Source: Actinomycetota bacterium
GTDB taxonomy: Bacteria; Actinomycetota; Actinomycetes; Actinomycetales; Cellulomonadaceae
Length of the DNA: 5,082 nt
Direction: 5' to 3'
Assembly: GCA_018898235.1 (NCBI GenBank)
Contig: JAHIJU010000215.1
Coordinates: forward strand, 1-5,082
Positions 1-4,163 of this stretch are shown here, one piece after another. The number at the start of each line of letters is the position of its first letter. Position 1 is the first letter of the stretch. Position numbers and translations under genes: made by a program. The notes under the pieces are model-generated. The model had not been told where the DNA came from. It searched no databases and saw nothing but the letters and a program-made list of their open reading frames with translations.

Positions 1-101
1 AGTCGGTCGAGGGCGCGCACTGGACGGGACGCGCCGAGGCCGAGGAGGAGATCGAGCGGTCCCGTCAGCGGGCGATCGACTCCGGGTACCACCAGCACTG
101 A
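1..101 (+). CDS. 3' end of an unrecognised gene
   Basis: Only the last 32 codons are in the window. The first full codon is at position 3 and the TGA stop is at 99-101. The residues are charged, with an EAEEEIERSRQRAID stretch that is probably helical, and the protein ends in SGYHQH. I chose this frame because nearly every third position is G or C (the exceptions are one GGA and one CGT), as expected for a real gene in this genome. The other two forward frames are also open here but lack that bias. I do not recognise the family and assign no function. The gene converges on the SDR gene and is separated from it by 37 bp. Confidence 0.55.
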   Translation, partial: SVEGAHWTGRAEAEEEIERSRQRAIDSGYHQH

Positions 102-128
102 GCCGCCCGGACCGGACTGACCGGCGGC
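102..128. terminator. Hairpin between convergent genes, possible bidirectional terminator
   Basis: GCCGCCCGG (102-110) pairs with CCGGCGGC (121-128). This gives an 8-bp GC stem with one bulged C and a 10-nt loop. It begins right after the stop codon of the rightward gene and lies just beyond the stop of the leftward SDR gene, which is where a shared terminator would sit. There is no T-tract on either side. That is common for hairpin terminators in high-GC actinobacteria but weakens the call. Confidence 0.4.
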
Positions 129-138
129 GGGGCCAGGC

Positions 139-879
139 TCAGATCGCCGACCACCCTCCGTCGCTGGCCAGCACGGCGCCCGTGACGTTCATCGAGTCGT
201 CGGACAGCAGCCAGCAGATCGCGGCCGCCAGGTGCTCGGACGTCGCCACGCCCGGGATGATCCCCATCAGCGGACCGAGACGTTCACCGGCGTACGCCGA
301 GCGGAACGGCGCCTCGATGTTGGTGGCCACCGCCCCGGGCGCCACGACGTTGGCCCGCACTCCCTGGGGTGCGTGGAACACCGAGATCGACCTGGTGTAG
401 CCGATGAGCGCGTGCTTGCTCGTGGTGTAGGCGGCCCCGGCGGCACCGGCCCGCAGCCCGGCCTCGGACGAGACGTTGACGATCGAGCCCACGCCCTTGG
501 CGATCATCAGGGGCAGCACGGCACGGCACAGGCGCATGGGGCCGGTGAGGTTCACGGAGAGCACCCGGTCCCAGGTCTGGTCGTCGACCTCGGACGGCGG
601 CAGGAAGCCGTCCATGATGCCCGCCACGTTGGCCAGCGCGTCGACCTTGCCGCCGACCGCCGTGAGCAGCGCGTCGATGGTGCTCGCCGCGGTGACGTCA
701 CCGGTGACGGTCACCAGCCGGTCGCTGCCGTGCGCCGTCGTGAGCTCGTCGAGACGGGCCGCCGACACATCGGTCGCCACCACGTCGGCGCCCTCGGTCA
801 GCAACCGCACCGCCGTGGCGCGGCCGATACCGGAACCTGCACCCGTGACGATGACCGTCCGACCCTCGAACCGGTTCAT
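139..879 (-). CDS. SDR-family NAD(P)-dependent oxidoreductase
   Basis: This is a 246-residue classical short-chain dehydrogenase/reductase, the usual length for the family, and a single-domain cytosolic Rossmann-fold enzyme that would oxidise an alcohol or reduce a carbonyl. The visible motifs are TGAGSGIG at 12-19 (dinucleotide binding), Asp37 at the end of the second beta strand (which favours NAD(H) over NADP(H)), Asp61, an NVAG variant of NNAG at 84-87, and the catalytic set Asn110, Ser138, Tyr151 and Lys155 (YTTSK). PG at 181-182 with Thr186 and the C-terminal DGGW complete the pattern. The ATG start is supported by a CGAGGAGG ribosome binding site (885-892) five bases upstream. No substrate can be assigned from sequence. 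The cell-wall hydrolase gene lies 109 bp upstream on the same strand, but a hairpin between them argues against a tight operon. Confidence 0.93.
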   Translation of the reverse strand: MNRFEGRTVIVTGAGSGIGRATAVRLLTEGADVVATDVSAARLDELTTAHGSDRLVTVTGDVTAASTIDALLTAVGGKVDALANVAGIMDGFLPPSEVDDQTWDRVLSVNLTGPMRLCRAVLPLMIAKGVGSIVNVSSEAGLRAGAAGAAYTTSKHALIGYTRSISVFHAPQGVRANVVAPGAVATNIEAPFRSAYAGERLGPLMGIIPGVATSEHLAAAICWLLSDDSMNVTGAVLASDGGWSAI

Positions 880-889
880 CTGAGCCTCC

Positions 890-922
890 TCGATCCCACG
901 ATCCCCGACAGGTCGATCCCAC
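890..922. repeat. Direct repeats of CGATCCC upstream of the SDR gene
   Basis: The heptamer CGATCCC occurs three times, at 891-897, 899-905 and 914-920. The outer two copies extend to the 10-mer TCGATCCCAC (890-899 and 913-922), with starts 23 bp apart. The cluster lies immediately upstream of the SDR start and its first copy touches the ribosome binding site. It could be a binding site for a regulator or chance duplication. I do not recognise the motif. Confidence 0.4.
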
Positions 923-956
923 TCTCGTCGCGTGGACGCGGGGGTACGAGAGGTGG
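919..956 (-). terminator. Hairpin downstream of the cell-wall hydrolase gene
   Basis: CTCTCGT (922-928) pairs perfectly with ACGAGAG (946-952). Past a one-base bulge at 953, CCA (919-921) pairs with TGG (954-956). Inside the loop, CGCG (929-932) can pair with CGCG (937-940). The structure begins about 33 bp beyond the hydrolase stop codon in the direction of transcription and before the SDR start, so it plausibly ends the hydrolase transcript. There is no U-tract, so termination efficiency cannot be judged. Confidence 0.45.
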
Positions 957-988
957 AGGTCCCAGACCCGGACCGGTGGAGCTCAGGT

Positions 989-2344
989 TCAGGGACGACC
1001 GGCGAACGGCATCGTGCCGCCCCAGCGCATCGAGGTCACGCGGACCGGGAAGCCGGGCACCGGCGCCTCGACGATCATCCCGCCACCGATCCACATCGCG
1101 ACGTGGTAGATGCTGCCGGCGTCGTTGGCGTCGGAGCCCCAGAAGACCAGGTCGCCCGGGCGCAGCTCGGACGTGCTGATCTTGGCGACCCGCCTGTACT
1201 GGGCGGCCGAGCTGTGCGGGAGCGAGACACCCTGGGACGCCCACGCCTTCATGGTCAGGCCCGAGCAGTCGAACGCCTCGGGGCCGGCGGCCCCCCACAC
1301 GTAGGCGGCACCGACCTGCGCCCGGGCCCAGGCCGCGGCGCCTGCCCCGGCTCCGGACGAGCCGGACGACGAGCCACCGGAGGACGAGCCGGACGACGAG
1401 GAGCCCGAGGACGAGCCACCGGAGGACGAGCCGGACGACGAGGAACCCGAGGACGGGGACGACGACCCCGAACCCGACGACCCTGTCGACGCGGCGGCCT
1501 GACGCGCTGCGGCCTGGCGGGCGGCGGCTTCCTGCGAGGCCCGCTGCGCGGCGGCCTGGGCGGCCGCCTGGCGCTGGGCCTCGATCTGGGCCTGCCGCTG
1601 CTGCTCGACCGCGACGCTGGTCGCCCGCGCGGCGGCGAGCTGGACCACGAGCTGCTGGCGCTGGGCGGCGGCCCCGGCGACCTGGGCCGCCGTCTCGGTC
1701 TGCAGCTGCTGGGCGGCGGCGAGCGCCTGCGCGGCGGCGTCGCTCGCGGTCTGGGCGTCGGTCGCGGCGGCCGCGGCCCGCTGATCCATGGTGTGGGCCA
1801 CGAGCTGGGTGGCGCGGTACTGCTGGACCGCCTCGTCGGCCTTGCCCGTGACCTGGTCGAGCTGGCTGGTGCGCTCGGCGACGTCGGAGAACCCGTCGGC
1901 GGACAGGAACGACTCGAGCGCCTCGGACGACCCGCCGGTGCGGCTCATCTCGCGGGCCAGTGCCACCAGGGTCCGGCGGGCTCCGGCGGCGGACGTATCG
2001 GCGGCGGCGGACTGGTCGGCGGCGCTGCGGGCTGCGGCGGCGGCGTTGTCGGCCGCGTCCTGGGCCTGGGAGTACGCCTCACCCGCCTGCTGGAGCCTGA
2101 TCTGCGCGGCGTCATCGGCCGCAGAGAGCTGGGCGAGGGTGACTTCCATGGCGGCGACCGAGGAGCTCGCCGACTGGACCGCGGCCTTGGCCTTCGCCAC
2201 GTCCTGGTCGGTCGGGTTGTCGTTGTCGGCCAGGGCCGGGGCCGAGGCGAGGACGATCGCGGCCGCGGCCGCGACCAGGGCGGTGAGCGAACGACCACCG
2301 GCGTGCCGCAGCCCGGCGGGACCGTGCGTGACGGGTCTGGACAT
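989..2344 (-). CDS. Secreted coiled-coil NlpC/P60 peptidoglycan hydrolase (RipA-like)
   Basis: This is a 451-residue exported enzyme expected to cut peptide stems of peptidoglycan outside the membrane, in cell separation or wall remodelling. Residues 1-39 form a signal peptide (basic start, hydrophobic run 20-35, APALA cleavage site before Asp40). Residues about 45-285 are rich in Ala and Gln and look like a long coiled coil, typically a regulatory or anchoring segment in this family. A Ser/Gly linker spans about 287-335. The catalytic domain (about 336-451) has YVWG at 348-351, the nucleophile Cys360 in DCSGL, His414 in YHVAMW and Glu426. This Cys-His-Glu set, with His and Glu 12 residues apart, matches mycobacterial RipA. 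I chose the start at 2344 because a GGAGAGGAG ribosome binding site (2354-2362) lies nine bases upstream and the signal peptide begins there. An in-frame upstream ATG (2452) would add 36 residues of untypical sequence. The gene is divergent from metY. Confidence 0.93.
   Translation of the reverse strand: MSRPVTHGPAGLRHAGGRSLTALVAAAAAIVLASAPALADNDNPTDQDVAKAKAAVQSASSSVAAMEVTLAQLSAADDAAQIRLQQAGEAYSQAQDAADNAAAAARSAADQSAAADTSAAGARRTLVALAREMSRTGGSSEALESFLSADGFSDVAERTSQLDQVTGKADEAVQQYRATQLVAHTMDQRAAAAATDAQTASDAAAQALAAAQQLQTETAAQVAGAAAQRQQLVVQLAAARATSVAVEQQRQAQIEAQRQAAAQAAAQRASQEAAARQAAARQAAASTGSSGSGSSSPSSGSSSSGSSSGGSSSGSSSSGSSSGGSSSGSSGAGAGAAAWARAQVGAAYVWGAAGPEAFDCSGLTMKAWASQGVSLPHSSAAQYRRVAKISTSELRPGDLVFWGSDANDAGSIYHVAMWIGGGMIVEAPVPGFPVRVTSMRWGGTMPFAGRP
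1368..1451 (-). repeat. Two tandem 42-bp repeats encoding the Ser/Gly linker
   Basis: Positions 1368-1409 and 1410-1451 are copies of one 42-bp unit that differ at a single base (GAG versus GAA). A degenerate partial copy lies before them, around 1355-1367. Each unit encodes 14 residues of Ser and Gly, roughly residues 298-326 of the hydrolase. The unit is a multiple of three, so gain or loss of a copy would lengthen or shorten the linker without breaking the frame. Confidence 0.85.
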
Positions 2345-2362
2345 CGGGCAGGGCTCCTCTCC

Positions 2363-2403
2363 GGTCGATCGGGTGGCGGGCGATCTCCCCGATCCCATCG
2401 ACC
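2363..2403 (-). promoter_or_regulatory. Leader hairpin next to the hydrolase ribosome binding site
   Basis: Read on the minus strand, GGTCGAT (2403-2397) pairs with ATCGACC (2369-2363). The stem continues by two GC pairs after one mismatch, and an inner CGGG/CCCG stem is possible in the loop. The 3' arm ends at 2363, directly against the Shine-Dalgarno stretch at 2354-2362. It lies within the roughly 90-nt leader predicted from the promoter at 2440-2468, so it could affect ribosome access or message stability. It matches no riboswitch class I know. A run of seven G (2405-2411) lies just upstream of the stem. Confidence 0.4.
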
Positions 2404-2439
2404 TGGGGGGGACGGACCTGAAGCCATCAACCGTCGGGA

Positions 2440-2468
2440 ACGCTACCCACATTTGTCACTTCAGTGAA
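2440..2468 (-). promoter_or_regulatory. Probable housekeeping promoter of the cell-wall hydrolase gene
   Basis: On the minus strand a TTCACT -35 element (2468-2463; four of six match TTGACA) is separated by exactly 17 bases from a TAGCGT -10 element (2445-2440; fits TANNNT). The predicted transcription start is near 2433, giving a leader of about 90 nt before the ATG at 2344. The elements lie in a block of about 54% GC (2441-2520), well below the surrounding DNA, as expected for a promoter region in such a genome. Confidence 0.5.
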
Positions 2469-2506
2469 CTCCTGTCACACGTGCACCATGAATCACAGGG
2501 ATGTCA
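2454..2506. promoter_or_regulatory. Cluster of TGTCA boxes and a small palindrome over the hydrolase promoter
   Basis: TGTCA occurs at 2454-2458, 2473-2477 and 2502-2506. The first two are followed by C, and ATTTGTC/CATTTGTC contexts recur at 2451-2457 and 2505-2511. TCACT-TC-AGTGA (2456-2467) is a 12-bp palindrome covering the -35 element. CCTGT (2471-2475) and ACAGG (2495-2499) form a wider inverted pair around CACGTG (2478-2483). This looks like an operator region for one or more regulators. The GTGAC-type repeats resemble the kind of site used by MtrA, which controls wall hydrolases in actinobacteria, but the match is too loose to name the protein. Confidence 0.35.
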
Positions 2507-2516
2507 TTTGTCGGCG

Positions 2517-2546
2517 GCGCCGGGAAAATGCGTCGAAATCCGGCGC
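2517..2546. repeat. Inverted repeat with A/T-rich centre between the divergent promoters
   Basis: GCGCCGG (2517-2523) and CCGGCGC (2540-2546) are a perfect 7-bp inverted pair around a 16-base spacer that is richer in A and T than the flanks. It lies upstream of both predicted promoters. It could be an operator or a hairpin in an untranslated RNA. I see no gene in 2507-2616 and no other clear signal there apart from a CCGGCCGG palindrome at 2555-2562. Confidence 0.3.
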
Positions 2547-2616
2547 TACTCCTCCCGGCCGGACAATCGTGTCTCAACAGGCAAGACGGGGATGTCGAGG
2601 CGCGGACGCCCTGCCC

Positions 2617-2630
2617 TACCCTCTGCTCCA
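2617..2630 (+). promoter_or_regulatory. Predicted -10 element and transcription start for metY leader
   Basis: TACCCT (2617-2622) fits the actinobacterial -10 consensus TANNNT and is followed after seven bases by an ATG at 2630. That is the spacing seen when transcription begins at the A of a leaderless start codon. No good -35 element is found 17-18 bases upstream, which is common for actinobacterial promoters. It would give metY a 5' leader of about 210 nt. Confidence 0.45.
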
Positions 2631-2653
2631 TGACCTGCCGAATGTGTCGCTGA
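2630..2653 (+). CDS. Candidate leaderless Cys-containing leader peptide (7 codons)
   Basis: ATG-ACC-TGC-CGA-ATG-TGT-CGC-TGA encodes M-T-C-R-M-C-R. Two of seven residues are Cys and one internal residue is Met, both relevant to the sulfur-assimilating gene 187 bp downstream. There is no ribosome binding site, but the TACCCT -10 element seven bases upstream would place the transcription start at the ATG, so it could be read as a leaderless message. Cys-containing leaderless small ORFs upstream of sulfur genes are known in mycobacteria as cysteine-responsive attenuators. The stop codon lies within a hairpin, which suits sensing of ribosome position. An ORF this short can arise by chance, so it stays a candidate. 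Confidence 0.45.
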   Translation: MTCRMCR

Positions 2654-2662
2654 CCAGCGCAC
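2644..2662 (+). promoter_or_regulatory. Hairpin overlapping the end of the leader ORF
   Basis: GTG (2644-2646) plus CGCTG (2648-2652) pair with CAGCG (2655-2659) plus CAC (2660-2662), with T2647 bulged. In practice the innermost pair opens to give a GACC loop. The structure covers the second Cys codon and the stop of the leader ORF, so a ribosome stalled at or finishing that ORF would melt it. GCAC (2659-2662) can alternatively pair with GTGC (2671-2674), so the two folds exclude each other. Confidence 0.4.
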
Positions 2663-2676
2663 GCTCGGCTGTGCCC

Positions 2677-2694
2677 GCGGATCGTCCGATCCGC
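2677..2694 (+). promoter_or_regulatory. Perfect 18-bp palindrome in the metY leader
   Basis: GCGGATCG-TC-CGATCCGC has perfect 8-bp arms around a 2-bp centre. In RNA it would form a stable 7-bp hairpin with a 4-nt loop. In DNA it has the form of an operator for a dimeric repressor. It lies about 50 bp downstream of the predicted transcription start, where either a roadblock operator or an RNA element would be plausible. It does not resemble the TAGAC-N6-GTCTA site of the corynebacterial methionine repressor McbR. Confidence 0.45.
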
Positions 2695-2729
2695 CTCGAG
2701 CTCCACGCTCGACCGTGCGCCACACCCCC

Positions 2730-2832
2730 GCCTCCTGCAGAGGCTGGCTGTCGGCTGCACAGCTCCGTTGCAGGAGGCCCCTCCCCACGCACGGTCTGCA
2801 CCCGCACCCGTGCCCCGCCTCCCGACCAGGAG
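2730..2832 (+). promoter_or_regulatory. Possible RNA switch controlling the metY ribosome binding site
   Basis: GCCTCCTGCA (2730-2739) pairs perfectly over 10 bp with TGCAGGAGGC (2769-2778). The loop holds an inner GCTGT/ACAGC stem (2747-2751 with 2759-2763). The same 5' arm carries CTCCTG (2732-2737), which can instead pair with CAGGAG (2827-2832), the metY ribosome binding site. A second GCCTCC (2817-2822) can pair with GGAGGC (2773-2778). The leader therefore offers competing folds that expose or hide the metY start. This is read by eye, without energy calculation. Confidence 0.4.
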
Positions 2833-2839
2833 TACGCAG

Positions 2840-4159
2840 ATGAGCAACGAGAGCTGGAGCTTCGAGACCCGCCAGATCCACGCGGGTCAGGTGCCGGATC
2901 CCACGACCGGCGCCCGCTCCCTTCCGATCTACCAGACGACGTCCTTCGTCTTCGACAACGCCCAGCAGGCCGCCGACCGGTTCGCGCTCAAGGAGCTCGG
3001 GCCGATCTACACCCGGATCACCAACCCGACCACCGAGGTCGTGGAGAACCGGATCGCCAGCCTCGAGGGTGGCGTCGGTGCGCTCCTCGTCGCGAGCGGC
3101 CAGGCCGCCGAGACGCTCACGATCCTCAACATCGCCGAGGCCGGCGACCACGTGGTCGCGAGCCCGAGCCTGTACGGCGGCACGTACAACCTCCTGCACT
3201 ACACGCTGCCGAAGCTCGGCATCGAGACCACGTTCGTCACCGACCCGCACGACCCGCAGGCCTGGCGCGACGCCGTCCGCCCGAACACCAAGCTGTTCTA
3301 CGGCGAGACGATCCCGAACCCGAAGGGCGACGTGCTCGACATCGAGGCCGTCGCAACCGTCGCGCACGAGGTCGGCGTCCCGCTCGTCGTCGACAACACG
3401 GTCGCGACCCCGTACCTGGTGAACCCGCTGAAGTGGGGCGCCGACATCGTCGTGCACTCGGCCACCAAGTACCTCGGCGGCCACGGGTCGGCCATCGGCG
3501 GCGTCATCGTCGACGGCGGCACGTTCGACTTCGCGCAGAACCCGGAGCGCTACCCCAACTACAACACCCCCGACCCGTCGTACAACGGCCTGGTGTTCGC
3601 CCGGGACCTGGGTGTGGGCGGCGCGTTCGGCGTCAACCTGTCCTTCATCCTCAAGGCGCGCGCCCAGCTGCTGCGTGACCTCGGTGCGGCGATCAGCCCG
3701 TTCAACGCCTGGTTGATCGCCCAGGGCATCGAGACGCTCTCGCTGCGCGTCGAGCGGCACGTGGAGAACGCGCAGAAGGTCGCCGAATGGCTCGAGGCGC
3801 GCGACGACGTCAACTTCGTGCACTACGCCGGGCTCGAGTCCAGCCCGTGGCACGCCAACCAGCTCAAGTACGCCCCCAAGGGCGGCGGTGCGGTGCTCGC
3901 GTTCGAGCTCCCCGGTGGCACGCAGGCCGGTCAGGCGTTCGTGTCGGCCCTCGAGCTGCACTCCAACGTCGCGAACATCGGCGACGTCCGCTCCCTCGTG
4001 ATCCACCCGGCCTCCACCACGCACTCCCAGCTCACCGCGCAGGAGCAGGCCCTGTCCGGGGTCACGCCGGGCCTGGTGCGGCTGGCCGTGGGGGTCGAGC
4101 ACATCGACGACATCCTCGCCGACCTGGACGCGGGCTTCCGCGCCGCCAAGGAGGCGTGA
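2840..4159 (+). CDS. metY: O-acetylhomoserine aminocarboxypropyltransferase (O-acetylhomoserine sulfhydrylase)
   Basis: This is a 439-residue cytosolic PLP enzyme of the Cys/Met metabolism family that replaces the acetyl group of O-acetylhomoserine with sulfide to give homocysteine. The length suits MetY (about 430) better than cystathionine gamma-synthase (about 390). Key residues are Tyr57 and Arg59 in YTRITNPT (phosphate contacts from the partner subunit), SGQ at 86-88, Tyr112 stacking on the cofactor ring, Asp185 in VVDNT (pyridine nitrogen) and the Schiff-base lysine Lys210 in HSATKYLGGHG. The GGHG after the lysine is typical of sulfhydrylases, where gamma-synthases usually have NGHS. 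I chose the ATG at 2840 because AGGAG (2828-2832) lies seven bases upstream and the protein then begins with SWSFETRQIHAG, as is usual. An in-frame TTG at 2768 would add 24 atypical residues. metX follows after 4 bp. The long structured leader suggests regulation by sulfur amino acids. Confidence 0.96.
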   Translation: MSNESWSFETRQIHAGQVPDPTTGARSLPIYQTTSFVFDNAQQAADRFALKELGPIYTRITNPTTEVVENRIASLEGGVGALLVASGQAAETLTILNIAEAGDHVVASPSLYGGTYNLLHYTLPKLGIETTFVTDPHDPQAWRDAVRPNTKLFYGETIPNPKGDVLDIEAVATVAHEVGVPLVVDNTVATPYLVNPLKWGADIVVHSATKYLGGHGSAIGGVIVDGGTFDFAQNPERYPNYNTPDPSYNGLVFARDLGVGGAFGVNLSFILKARAQLLRDLGAAISPFNAWLIAQGIETLSLRVERHVENAQKVAEWLEARDDVNFVHYAGLESSPWHANQLKYAPKGGGAVLAFELPGGTQAGQAFVSALELHSNVANIGDVRSLVIHPASTTHSQLTAQEQALSGVTPGLVRLAVGVEHIDDILADLDAGFRAAKEA

Positions 4160-4163
4160 GCAC

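Noticed and set aside
232..1179. A 315-codon plus-strand open frame across the SDR gene and the end of the hydrolase gene.
   Set aside because: It is Arg/Gly/His-rich without motifs, and it spans two well-supported minus-strand genes and their spacer.
2345..2440. c-di-AMP (ydaO-type) riboswitch in the hydrolase leader.
   Set aside because: The conserved GGGGTGAATC-like and CCCGAA...CAGCTAACC-like segments are not present, and the predicted leader is shorter than that class.
2345..2452. Upstream ATG at 2452 adding 36 residues to the cell-wall hydrolase.
   Set aside because: It would overlap the predicted promoter and bury the signal peptide behind a Pro/Arg-rich segment; the ATG at 2344 has a strong ribosome binding site.
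932..2467. A 511-codon open frame on the plus strand antisense to the cell-wall hydrolase.
   Set aside because: Its product is a low-complexity Gly/Arg-rich sequence with no recognisable domain. It exists because stop codons are rare in the complement of GC-rich Ala/Ser/Gln codons, and the minus-strand gene has clear signal-peptide and catalytic motifs.
2560..2839. SAM-I or SAM-IV riboswitch upstream of metY, which is common in actinobacteria.
   Set aside because: I could not find the conserved core elements by eye (for example the GGCAACC-type core or the SAM-I 5' box). A covariance search would settle it; a significant hit would overturn the leader-peptide interpretation.
2768..2839. Upstream TTG start adding 24 residues to MetY.
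   Set aside because: The extension is Pro/Ala/Arg-rich and unlike MetY N-termini, it overlaps a hairpin arm, and ATG 2840 has its own well-placed AGGAG.
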